Positions 1 through 10,150 of a DNA stretch of 64,000 nt are shown piece by piece. How positions within the stretch are numbered: position 1 is the first letter of the stretch; every line of letters starts with the position of its first letter. Source of the DNA: Pelargonium x hortorum (taxonomy: Eukaryota > Streptophyta > Magnoliopsida > Geraniales > Geraniaceae); contig JAYMTJ010000009.1 in NCBI GenBank assembly GCA_036897525.1, forward strand, positions 124,001 through 188,000, read 5' to 3'. The notes beneath the pieces are model-generated. The model did not search any database. It was given only the letters and a program-made list of their open reading frames with translations, and was not told the DNA's origin. A program made the translations under genes and the position numbers.

Positions 1-190
1 CTGTATTCTGCTAATATTTATCCATCCCCTATAAATCCAGATAATCAAGAATTCAAAGATTAAGAGTAAAAAGCTACAAAAGCAAGTAAGGGTTAAGCTA
101 CAAATAAGATACGTGTAGTGTAGCTCTTAAGAAAGTTGTGAAGAAGGTTAAGAAAGCAAGTAAAGAAAGTAGGGCTTGCTGTGTTCCCCT

Positions 191-221
191 GTTTCCAATT
201 CCAGGTAGTTTAAAGTATAAG
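191..221 (+). repeat. Texture-C repeat copy (GTTTCC type)
   Basis: The copy begins GTTTCCAATTCCAGG and continues into a TTTAAAG stretch. It shares its opening with the copy at 3078 (GTTTCCAATTCTGG) and, in reverse orientation, with 62451-62476. It is a degenerate member of a dispersed family described under 36226 and 57516. Confidence 0.5.
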
Positions 222-273
222 ATATCAAGCCAGATAGAGGTAAGGCTGCTGATCCAGGTGAAGTAGTATAGCT

Positions 274-300
274 AGGAAGGAAGGAAGGAAGGAAGGAAGG
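274..300 (+). repeat. (AAGG)n microsatellite
   Basis: Nearly seven perfect units of AAGG run to position 300, where the pattern is broken by TAGG. This is the only tetranucleotide tract of this length I saw in the window. It probably arose by slippage and has no evident function. Confidence 0.9.
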
Positions 301-360
301 TAGGTACAGGTAGTAGGCATATGAAAGAAGCTATGAATGAGAGTTTTTTATTGAACAACA

Positions 361-2480
361 GAGCTTTGTTAAGGATTCCTTATTAGTCATACCCCATTTC
401 CTTGATCCGAAAGACTCTAAAAAAAATGGCGCAGAATCTTAAGTCCTTGCTAGTAGTACTTACTTGTTTTACACTAAGTTAAATATTTCAATAGAAGCAA
501 TAGGAAGCTCTACTCTCTAATCACTAGACTAACAGCTTTTTTTACAGAATCGGGATTCCATTGTAATACTATCTAAGGGTTGGAGAATGCTTTTGACAGA
601 CACGCAATACAATACCCTATTTAGATTTTGCTATACCTAATATATAATATAGAAAGCTCAAGCAGTATACATAATATTCAGAGTAATATTATACGGCCCT
701 CTACCAAAGTTTTAGACAAGAAACAAGTAAATCATGTCAAATACATATACATATAAAACTTAGAGATTCTCTATTGCACAAACCCAGAAAATGGATCCTA
801 TTCCGGTCCTTACATATTTCATGACTGAAAGGACTTCCTTTTATCGGGATACCTACTGCAAGGGGGGATCCTTTATCTTTATGGAAATACTTCATTATAT
901 TAGAGAAGCATTAACAGAATAACTTGTGAAAATGCAAAGGATTCTACATACATAAGAGGGAAACTGCTGGAACAGGTGCTCACATAAAGCTTTAGGATAA
1001 TGACTTTTCGGGTAAGCAAACTCCTCTACACGGAACTTCTTAACCTTTTTTTTAGCATTTTGGCTCTTGCTTCTTCAGTCACAGGGAATCCTTTTGACAA
1101 GAAACATTTCCTTATTTGTTCCGATATACAGAATTCTTTTTTCATAGACTTTGTAGAGGTAGCAAGTTGAGTTATAATACCTTACAGAGATTTTCCGTAT
1201 AACTTTAGGCACCTCTTTTTTATCTCTTCACGAGTTTAGCGAAATCTTTATTCCAATTGGATTGCAAGAGCTTCTTTACATTTTTGCACTAGAAAAAAAT
1301 CCGGACTATACCTGGAGTAGTAACCCTTAAAGAGAAAAGAAGCTGAAGGATATTTCTTTTTGTTTGTGAGTCGCCAAATTAGCTCAAATTCAATAAAAAG
1401 GCTAAACCTATCCAGATTTTTCTCGAAGAAAAGGGGGAGCCCTTGAAAAAACTAATATAGAGCACAGTATAACTCCTTGACTGGGTTAAAGTTTGAAATC
1501 TAAATTGATGAGACTTGGAGGCCCAAAACCCTCCAACTAATTTATTTGTATCTCGTTTTTTCTTAAGAGACACTTTTCTAATTCTAGTAAAGACTTTTTT
1601 TAACTTCATACCAGTCATACCAGATAGGGGCTGAAGTTTCCCCAGTATCCTTTTAATCAAACAGAGGGTAATCTACTACTTTTGTCAGGGGGTCCTTACT
1701 TAAACTGCCAAGTCTTTTGTGTCCTAAAAGGATCCCTCAAAAGCGCAGAATTCAAAAAAAGTTCAATCAAGAAAAACTCATAGGCTTCTATTCTCTTGCT
1801 GGTTAAGTTTTTTAGTCTGAGTTTATCTACCAGCGAGGGAGGGGGTGTTATACAATCTAGCTAATTAGAACATAAGGAGAAGTACTAAGTGTCGGATGCT
1901 CCGATATTTTATTAAGGGGAAACACCTATTAACAAGTATAACGCAATTCCTGTCAAGAGAAGCCTAAATTTACCGGTTATGGCAATACAAAAAAGTTAGA
2001 ATTCTCAGGCGTTTTGAACCATTCTCAGAAGTAACCAATATAGTATGACAAAGTACAGTTTTAGGGGTTCCCTACTAAAGGCACCGCCTTAAAAAAATCT
2101 ACAGTGTATTTAATCAACTACTATTTTGTATTTTAAAGATATTCTCAAGAGCTCTCCCTCTCAGTCCTCTGTTAGATGCGCATCTACTAAGACTAAGCAA
2201 GGTGTGCTCCAGTCACCTATATTTTATTTATAGGATCGCAAAAACTGGCCATTTTTTTTTTTTAATATTTACTTCGAGAAAAGGTCAAGTCCTGAAAACT
2301 TCCTGCAAGCTAAAACTTTCCACAGCTAGCTTCTCCTTGTGTAGTCCTAGAAATTTCAGACCCATCTATAGAATTTCTTTTCCTCTTTGGACTTTAGCTA
2401 GCCAATTAACGGATGTACCTGTTATTTCATAACAACCTTCACAAGGAATTAGCTACTCACTCTATATCTCTTACATATCA
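361..2480. other. Gene-free, homopolymer-rich segment (texture B)
   Basis: No gene is seen. Runs of A or T of six or more are common. The two open frames here (1379-1660 minus, 93 codons; 2202-2432 plus, 76 codons) follow the local composition (Lys-, Ser- and Phe-rich), have no recognisable domain and are of a size expected by chance. Confidence 0.7.
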
Positions 2481-3077
2481 TAACTTCGTAGAATAGTGTT
2501 TAGGTAGAACGTTTGGCTTGCAGGTACCCATTCAAGTTTCTTTTTCGATTCCTAATTAGTGGAGTTACACACTGAGCTCAGAGATTGATTGGAGCATAAG
2601 AATCTTCGTCAACTTGGTTTCTAGTTATACAACTCCTGACCATTTTGTATAGTGCTAGTGAGATAGGACAAGTTAAGTACTTCATACCTAAGTGATGTTA
2701 GTTTGACTTCTAAAAGGTTAGTTAATTAAGTAAGGGGATTCCTAAAGTCACTAAAAAATACCTAAGGAGTTTATATAGTCTAATTATGGATGAATATTTT
2801 CGGTATTTCTGGACTCAGCCAAAGGTTACTTTAGTCTTTAGGTCTGTTTTGGAAGTCTTCAACGGAACACCAGATATGGGCCATTTAGAGCAGTAAAGCT
2901 AGTTGGGAATCCCCTGGGTATAGCATTGTAAGTACTTTTACAAATAAGGAAAGGGTTTCTAATAGGAAGTTTAGGAGGTACTTAATATTTCAAGAAAGCG
3001 GGCAGTTTAAAATCTAGGGAATTATGGAAAAAGGAAATTATTAGGAATTCCAGAGTTAGATTTGGTTTTTTTTTATA

Positions 3078-3108
3078 GTTTCCAATTCTGGATCTTTAAA
3101 GTGAAAGT
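3078..3108 (+). repeat. Texture-C repeat copy
   Basis: The copy begins GTTTCCAATTCTGG, followed by ATCTTTAAAGTGAAAG. The same 14 bases occur on the minus strand at 62451-62476, where five extra bases separate them from GATCTTC. Two matches of this length with similar flanks are unlikely by chance, so I read this as an old dispersed repeat. Confidence 0.6.
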
Positions 3109-3310
3109 CTTTTTAAGAAATTCGTACAAGTTTTTTAGAAGAGTTTCTAGTTTTAAAAAGTATAATAGAGAGCAAGAAAGAAATATACTAAATAGAAAAG
3201 TCTGAAATTTACAACGAATACTTAAAAAAATCCCTGTGATTTAAAGATTTAAAAGTAAGAATTGCCTTTAGGGGTGTGGAATTAGTATCAAAAGCTAAAG
3301 TAAATCCTCT

Positions 3311-3337
3311 ACTTTACTTACTTTACTTACTTTACTC
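3311..3337 (+). repeat. 9-base tandem repeat, three units
   Basis: The unit ACTTTACTT is repeated three times, the last ending in C instead of T. The repeat is local, simple and has no evident function. Confidence 0.85.
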
Positions 3338-4241
3338 AATCAAGGGTTTTTCCTAATCTGATAAAGTCTAGTCTTTAATCGAGGGAAGTAGGAAATAGAA
3401 ATTTAAGAAGGTTAAGGAGTATCCGTGTTCAGTATTGCTTACTGAATTCTGGCAGCCCTAAGGAAGTATAGAAAATGAAGTCTATAATCAGAGTAGGTTT
3501 CGGAGGGTATCGTAGGAAAGTATATTCGTATAGTAAACCATACATTACATTAGGACACTAGGACTGCACATATCTATATTTTTGTTAACCTTATATACTA
3601 CTTCTATTACCTGTACTACTTGTTCAGTATTTTCTAGCAGGAACTCCTTTCTATTTTTTTTTTTATAACCCAGCTTTCACAAGTAACCCTAGAATAAAGG
3701 GTGCCCTATACCCGGTATCACTTGCTTCTACTTTCATTTATGAGTCTTCTCTTTTCTTTATCACGGGGTTCAAAAGGATTCTAGTTACTTTTTTTAGTTC
3801 TATAATAACTACACCTTACTTAAATATTCCGATACCTAATTATCAACTTCTCGATAAAAAGCTAACCTTTATATTCTATTCTGGGGAACTTAAAATCTCA
3901 TTACCTTAAAGAGAAACTTATTGCTAGGGCTACCCAGTGTTTTTAGATTCTAGGATAGAAAAAAAGTATTCTAAATAAACATAAACCTTCGTCCTCGATA
4001 TTTACAAGAAATTCTAGGCATAGACATATAAAGGGCTTGAGCAATTACGTAACTAACTTAAAGCCCTTGTTATACGTACGAAATTCACTAATTCTTAATC
4101 CCCAGTAACCACTGCTGTCAAACTAATAGAATCTAATAAAGGAGTAGCTTAGTAAAAGAAGCTTATTTGAGTATTACCGGGTACAGTAACTCTTTTAAAA
4201 GCTTAACTATTTATTAGTTTTGTTGTTAAAACAAAAACCTC

Positions 4242-4315
4242 CAAACTAAAAGTGGGTTCGAACCCGTGGTCTTCATCTAACTTGGTCTTGAACTGAAAGC
4301 AATAAAGAATAGGTT
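4242..4315 (-). pseudogene. tRNA relic, T-arm conserved (possibly trnE)
   Basis: On the minus strand the sequence GAAGACCACGGGTTCGAACC is a good T-arm with its 5' flank. It resembles the 3' half of organellar trnE (GAAGACACGGGTTCGA, recalled family sequence). The core GGGTTCGAACCC is also a perfect 12-base palindrome, so a chance palindrome is a weaker alternative. I cannot fold a D-arm or anticodon arm upstream, and the acceptor stem is absent. The isotype is uncertain, and I regard it as decayed. Ends are approximate. Confidence 0.4.
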
Positions 4316-4377
4316 AGGTAAGCAGCCCATAAACAGTCGAATTCTATTCATAATTTCAGCAAGTCAAAAATGAAAGT

Positions 4378-4440
4378 AGAATATCGCTAAGTGGATGTGA
4401 ACCCACGTTTCCGAGTAAAATCCGCAACTGAAGTGAAGTA
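4378..4440 (-). pseudogene. tRNA relic, T-arm only
   Basis: The minus strand carries ACGTGGGTTCACATCCAC, in which GTGG pairs with CCAC around a T-loop-like GTTCACAT. Upstream on the same strand TTGCGGATTTTACTCGG could be a decayed anticodon arm but does not form a clean stem. It lies about 125 bases from the T-arm at 4253 in the same orientation. Isotype unknown; ends approximate. Confidence 0.3.
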
Positions 4441-4719
4441 GTGATAATTTATTTAATAAGGCAATGTAAATATGTATTATGAATCAAACAAAAAGGACTC
4501 TGATAGGGGTACAACTTACAAGATAGACTAATTCATATTTTATTTTGCACGTAAAATAAAAAGAAAATGGTTTTTTAATAACAAGTTTTGTGATATTGTT
4601 CTATATCAATGGATATGGATTTGCTGTCCTTAAGTATTGAGAGATTTCTTTAGGTTCCGGTTTAGATGCTTATTAAATAAGGAAATTAGAAAATAAGAGA
4701 GCTGAGGCTAAAAGTCCGG

Positions 4720-4760
4720 GGTTTCTAGTTTTCCAGTAAAGAACTGAAGTCAAGTTAAAG
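4720..4760 (+). repeat. Texture-C repeat copy
   Basis: The order GTTTCTAGTTTTCCAGTAAA, then GAACTGAAGTCAAG, then TTAAAGG matches the layout of the copies at 36226 and 57516 (GTTTC..TTTCYAG..TAAAG..GAAYTGAAG). This is one of the more compact members. Confidence 0.6.
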
Positions 4761-4996
4761 GAAGAGGTTCCTGTATGTAAGGGAAAATAAGTAACTGATT
4801 CTAGTCTAAGCAGTAACTCTAAAGATATTTTCTTAAGCTTATAGATAGCAAAGGTGTTTAAGTCTTAATAATGGCATGGAATGTCTCTTCGGGGTGGTGT
4901 AGCTGAATAACGGATATAATTTCTTGGACTGAGCTGAGATATTCTCTATTGAAAGCAATAGGCAAAGAGCAATAGGATATTTCTAGTTAGTGCGAG

Positions 4997-5026
4997 GTTT
5001 CCAGTCCGGATAGTTGGATCTAAAGG
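4997..5026 (+). repeat. Texture-C repeat copy
   Basis: GTTTCCAGTCCGG is followed by TAGTTGGATCTAAAGG. The opening resembles the copy at 36975 (GTTTCCAGTCCAG), and the end resembles the GATCTTTAAAG part of the 3078 copy. Confidence 0.5.
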
Positions 5027-6240
5027 AATTTCTGCTTTTCTTAGTAAAGAGTTTTTAGTTTGTAGTTTATGACAGATCTAGGAACTTATTTGTATTATTC
5101 GTTTCTGTGTTTTGGGTTAAAGGTAAAGACTTTCTTAGGAATTGCTTTCCTCTTTTAATAAGATATCAAAAGGTACATTATAAATATAAAGAAGGAATTC
5201 GAAACTAAGGACTTAAGGTCGATAATTCTAAATATGGGAAATTCTATATATTCTGGGCTGAATAACACTTTTTTTTCTGAGGAGCTAAACTGTAGATAAA
5301 GGGTTTCCAGATAGTAACTGTTGGTATTCAGCTTTTTTAGGTTTTCCGAATTCTGTTTACATAGCCAGCTAATTTCAGAATTCCTAGTATTTCCCTTTTC
5401 TAATTTAGGAACTCCTAATTCTATATCTTTCAGAATTCTGTTTCTTATGGAACTCTTGTTCTATTGGTGGAGCTGTTTCCTTGGATTAGATATAAACAGA
5501 TATTATTTTATTATTTTACTAAGTTCCTGGAACTCTTTCTTTGTTTTAGGAAAGTTCCAGTATTCTTAATTAGTTCCTGAATAAGGAAAGTCCCGATGAC
5601 TATGACTCTTCCGAATAATGGACTGTGTAGCTAGGCTTATAAAGAAAGAATTGTTCTAACCAGTCCATTTCGTTTACATCTTGAGCTTAAATACCATTCT
5701 AACCAATAGCTAAGACTAAGCTAAGATAGTTCAGAGATATAATAAGGAGTTGAAGCAAAAGTTCTTTTTTTTAGTGTAGCAGCTATGTTGGTACCTGTAT
5801 TTGGCATCCCCTTGCAGTATCCGGGGAAAGTAATCTAAATACAATGTAAAAGCTTTGATAAGTGAGTTTCTATGTTTCATGGTTTCCTAACGAGTAAGAT
5901 TCATAGCAGTTTCGGTGAGTTTAAGGGTCCTATATAAGGATGTATTTATTATCTCCCAAGGCACTAAATGATAAAAGCAGGGAACAAGAGGGATTATCTG
6001 AATCCTATAATATCTAAGGCGAATACACCTTACTTTAGTTTAGTGTTTTCCTGTATCTGCAGTAAGTAATATAAAAAAAACTATGGGAAACTCTTTAGCG
6101 GATAGCTACAGTTTCTAAGTCCATAAGGTAGCTCCAAAAGGGAGAGGCATTGTCTCTTATGTAGTTTGTAGTTACTGTCTTTTGTGTATATTGTGGGACT
6201 TCAACTCATTGTTGGATCGGTTTCCTGAGCAAAATGACTT

Positions 6241-8600
6241 GCTAATTTAAGGAATATTCTAGTATCTTCATCTTCGGCGCTAGGTTCGTTCTAAAGTCTT
6301 GTACAAAAAAGGCCCTAGATCCACACGGTATGCTTTTTTATGCCTTTTTTACCAACCACAAGCAAAAACTTAGATATAGAAAAGCGGATTAGCTATTATA
6401 GATTATATTATAGACTATTGAAGTGCTTTAATAAGGGCTCTCTGAACAAGTCAAAGCACCTACAAGTACGGGAATGCTAGGGTTCTAGTATTCTTGATAA
6501 AGGAAGGCTGCCGACTCCTTTCAGCGTAACTAGTATAGGGATCTTGGGGTTATTAAACCTTTCCGTATTCGGAGCTTCATAAAAGTAAAAACTTAGGTAA
6601 CTGAGCATTAGAAATTTCTGGATCTCAGCTTATCAAATTGAATTTTCTATTTTATTTCCTGTTCATAAGCCCTCTACCAGAGAGTCACTCTAAGGCCTGC
6701 TACTTACTAGTTTTTTAGTTTTAAATCACTTTCTGTTAGAACAAGGGTTAGATTTTTTCTGCCGGTATCCTGTATTGTTAGAAGGGCTTTTCTCATACAA
6801 CACAAAGACCCCTGAATCTAAGAAAGCCCGTTATAACACACTTATCCTATGAAGGGCATCTAGACCAAAACCTTGAATACCCTTTTATACTCGAATTAAG
6901 AATTTAGCATTCCCGCGATAATTACAACAAGGTGTCTCATAAAAATTAGGTTATTTCTAAGTCTAGTATTTAGCTTGCCGGCATAGCAATAGTGGGAAGG
7001 AAGCCCTTACTTAACCGGGATAAGTGCAGAAAACTTCAACGCAAGGTTCCTCTTTTATTTACTATTTACACTAAATTGACTAGAAAATCTCGAAATACAC
7101 AAGCAAGAAATCCTTAACAAGTTCGTGATATACTAAAGTGTTTTTACTCTTCTTATTTATAACTTAAACCAAATCACGGGATACAATATACGAACGGGGG
7201 AGTATTAAACTAATTTCGCGGAACTCTTATAAGGGGTCAAATAAGCCTGAGGAACTTGATTAAACAGCAACCAATCCCCCTTTCACTCACTGTAAGCTAA
7301 AGAAAAAGACTATTCTCTAATAAATAAAAAAGTCACAAGTTGTTGAAAAAAGTACCTCATTTAGAAAGTGTTTAAACATACCTATACCGGATTCTTTTAT
7401 GGATTCTTCGCAAAACTTTTTAGGGGTTCCCTGATTAATTGCAATTTCTTAGAAGTCTAAAATTCTGTTTCTAACTTTGTTAAAGCCTTTCAAAAAAAGA
7501 GAAAGAGTTTTAAGATAAGAGTTTATAGGGAATTTTCCTAATACTACGATCAAGATGAAATGCGTAAACCAAGAGATATTTCTGTTTGATTTTCTTTCCA
7601 AAACGAGGTTTTTATAAATTACAAATAATTAAGGCCTTAGTCAAGAAACTTCCATGTCGTGTTTGAGTGAATTTGAGACATAATGCGAAAAATTTATGTG
7701 TTATGAAAGGTGCCTTTTTTAATCTATAGGATAGGAGTGGTAAGTTCCTGTGGGAGATTCCAGATAAATCTAATAAAATTCTACATGGCTAAAAGTGACT
7801 CTTATTTCAAAAGGGCAAAAGGGGTCCTCGTAGTCTCAAGCGGAAGGCTTTGCTTTCATTTTCCTAACTCCCAGCTTAGCGGGGTATTCCTTGATTACTT
7901 TCTATGATAGGAGCTCTATTCCTTTGTTTTCTGAGTGTAGAAGATCCTTAGAATTTCTTTTATTCTAGCTAAAAGGTAAAAGGGGGCTTCTACCAAAAAA
8001 GTCAAGACTAATCTCTAGAGAACAAACGCTAAAGTATAGTCAGTGCAATCATACCTTCTTCAAAGTACTAAAAAAAGAGCCTTTCTTATCTGTGAGGGGG
8101 GCTTATATCGCTATCCAAAACCCATGTTTTCGAGCATTCCTACTTAACTTAAAAAACAAGTAAACCGACCTATACCTCTCTGAGTATAGGAACTAAGGAC
8201 CTGTTGGCTCCTAGTCAAAAGTTTTGGTCTTAGTTGTAGTAAATGCTATAGTATAGAAAGAAGTTTAATCAAATCTCTCCTCTAGGAAGGTAAGGTACCT
8301 TGCTTTAGTTACTTACTGGAAACTCATTACTTTTAGCATTAAACAGGAATTTCACGAATTAGTTAGGAAGACTGACTAGATTGACTTTCAGTTAGTAGTG
8401 ATTCCTAATTACCATCTATTGACCGAAAGGCTTGCTCGATTTTAGGAGTACTTAATAGACTTACACAGTATATCAAGTAAATATTCCTAATAGAATGAAA
8501 TACAATACCAAGATACCGACTTTGCGAAGTGTGAAAGAGTTCTAGTTTGACTTGAGATTCCCTTACAAAAGGTCGTGGATCAAAGGCATCTAATCTAGTA
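6241..8600. other. Gene-free homopolymer-rich segment (texture B)
   Basis: Nothing gene-like is seen. Short runs of A, T, G or C are frequent. A 65-codon open frame (7710-7907 plus) has no recognisable features. A D-loop-like word on the minus strand near 6670 lacks a matching T-arm and is not called. Confidence 0.7.
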
Positions 8601-9560
8601 CATCTTATCTCGTAGACAAGTTCATTGATCTAAGTTCCTTTGTTCGAGATTTCTTGTTCGAGAGTTAGGATTAACTGCAGCTCAAATGGTCTATACTTCA
8701 GATTTAGGAGTTTAAGTTCAGGAGTTCAGTTAGGTGTCTTTGGGTTCCTTAGGCTGAGGCTTAGAGAGAGAGAGCAAGACATAGGAGGAAGAGAAAGGAC
8801 TCGCATTCGCTAGCAGTCATTTACCGGCTTTGTGGTCTATATTGTTTAGGAAAGATTAATAAACTCACCTACACTTACCTACCTTCGGTACCTATTTACA
8901 GTATTGATAGCACTCACCAATACGCTTTCCCTCGATTGACTTTACCAGCTATAACATGAGAATGCTTCTGCTCGGAACTAAAGCCTTATCTTGTACTTTG
9001 TATTCAGATCTCTTAGGACCCAGACAACTATAAATCCACTATAAAGGATACCCAGGAACACTCTACTAACTCTGCCCGTTATTCCGAACCATTGCTGTTG
9101 AGCTCTTATTCTTTCTTATTATCGGTGTAAGAACTCTTTGAAGGCTCTGTTCTAAACCCAGCTTTTCGGGGACTTCGAGGATAACTAAATAACTAATTTA
9201 ATGGGATTGCCAGGAAGTACTCTTTGCCAGTAGTGGATAACAGAAACAGTATTAGTTCTTGGCTTTAGTATTTATTCTTGAGATTCCTAAACTTATTAGG
9301 TGCTGCGAGAGGCTTAAATGTCTTCTTGGTTTTGGAGCTAAGGATACCCAATACAGTCTTGTTGCTGATGGAAGAAGGTATAGCTTGTTTGTAAAGCCCT
9401 TAGGATCCCTAAAATCCACTCTTTTCTTTGCTGTGTAACCAGGGGGGGACCTATCTTTTGCTTGTCCTTGTCTAAGAAGGTAATGAAAGAAGGTTAACAA
9501 CTGTGTCAATGTGTCCAAAGAAGGAATTATGCAATATCCTCAAGAAAATCGCAAGTCAAG
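8601..9560. other. Gene-free texture-A segment
   Basis: No gene is seen. Long homopolymers nearly vanish here and words such as CAGCTATAAC, GTGTAAG and TTTGTAAAGCC appear, shared with other A blocks. It contains the repeated word at 9231-9247. The 88-codon minus-strand frame at 9252-9518 is not supported by anything but its length. Confidence 0.6.
9231..9247 (+). repeat. Dispersed 17-base repeat, copy 1
   Basis: TAGTGGATAACAGAAAC is found exactly again at 45124-45140. The last 14 bases recur at 51307-51320 and the GTGGATAACAG part at 58407-58417. All four lie in texture-A blocks. Confidence 0.8.
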
Positions 9561-9650
9561 ACTTTTCAGTACTAGGGTTTTTTGTGGGAATCCAGCACGA
9601 ACTCATAAATTAGAGCCCTTTTAGAAGAGTAAGAGACTCTATTCTACAAC

Positions 9651-9725
9651 ATTTTTAGGAAAGAACAGGATTTGAACTCTCGCTTTTAGTCAAACCGAGG
9701 GGCAGCTTTGTTATACTTCAAGGTA
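9651..9725 (-). pseudogene. tRNA relic with T-arm and acceptor-like 3' end
   Basis: The minus strand reads GCGAGAGTTCAAATCCTG followed by TTCTTTCC. This resembles the 3' end of organellar trnS genes, which end GAGGGTTCGAATCCCTC then TCTTTCC (from memory). About 40 bases upstream, TTGAAGTATAACAAAGC could be a D-arm. The middle, CCCCTCGGTTTGAC, forms no clean anticodon stem, and the acceptor stem is not complementary. It is probably a decayed tRNA; isotype uncertain, ends approximate. Confidence 0.4.
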
Positions 9726-10009
9726 TCTTTAAATAAGAGGTCAAGCAAGAAGGTAATGAAAGGCAAAAAGTGTCGTTTTTATTGTTTTTACAGCCTTGTA
9801 GGCTGCCTTTTTTCTTTTCCAAGCAAGCTTGCCTAGCTAAATTCCGGTTTCTTGTTTTATAATATCAGGGCGTCCTACTTTTTCGAAAAGATATGCGGTT
9901 CCTATAGGGAAATTGGGGTCGAGACTTTTTACCGTAGTCGAAATCTGACATTAAAAAATTGAGCACTCTCCTCTTGAAAGACCTCAAATTACACCGGTTT
10001 TTGCTAAAA

Positions 10010-10100
10010 AAGTAGTCGACGTATATATGGGAAAGTCTTCAAAGCCTTTTTTGTTTATAGAGCGTCCAAAAAGAAAGAGCAGAAGTAGTCCACGTATATA
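10010..10100 (+). repeat. Pair of 18-base direct repeats
   Basis: AAGTAGTCGACGTATATA at about 10011 and AAGTAGTCCACGTATATA at about 10083 differ at one base. They lie some 73 bases apart in the same orientation. The sequence between is not otherwise duplicated, so this is a short local duplication. Confidence 0.75.
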
Positions 10101-10150
10101 AGCAAAACGCTGACTTTTTCACTAAAAGGGAGGGAGTTCAAACAAACAAG

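Larger units (their letters stand above)
1..360. other. Gene-free purine-rich segment
   Basis: No gene is seen. The plus strand is rich in AAG and GTAAG words, with AAGCTACAAA and AAGCTACAAATAAG some 30 bases apart, which is texture-A vocabulary. One texture-C motif begins at 191, and a tetranucleotide tract lies at 274-300. Confidence 0.7.
2481..3560. other. Gene-free G/T-leaning segment (texture C, plus orientation)
   Basis: No gene is seen. The plus strand is richer in G and T than the flanks, with words such as AGTTAAG, GGTTAG and TTTCTAG. It contains the texture-C motif at 3078 and a three-unit 9-base tandem repeat at 3311. Confidence 0.55.
3561..4600. other. Gene-free homopolymer-rich segment with tRNA arms (texture B)
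   Basis: No gene is seen. The segment is AT-rich, with many A/T runs. Two tRNA T-arm-like sequences, both on the minus strand, lie close together near 4253 and 4390 and are listed separately. Confidence 0.6.
4601..6240. other. Gene-free segment with texture-C repeats (plus orientation)
   Basis: No gene is seen. The plus strand is rich in GTTTC, CCAG and TAAAG words. Texture-C copies occur at 4720 and 4997, with looser ones near 5308. The 82-codon Phe/Leu-rich open frame at 5321-5569 looks membrane-like only because the strand is T-rich; it is not called a gene. Confidence 0.55.
9561..10150. other. Gene-free segment (texture B) with tRNA relic and direct repeats
   Basis: No gene is seen. The homopolymer-rich texture resumes. 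The segment holds a tRNA relic at 9651-9725, a repeat of AAGAAGGTAATGAAAG near 9749 (first copy near 9475), and a 17/18 direct repeat at 10010 and 10083. Confidence 0.6.

Noticed and set aside
4890-4945. GGTGTAGCTGAATAACGG resembling a tRNA start
   Set aside because: D-stem does not close and no T-arm follows.
5321-5569. Hydrophobic 82-codon frame resembling a membrane protein
   Set aside because: T-rich strand gives Phe/Leu/Ser codons automatically; there are no family motifs.
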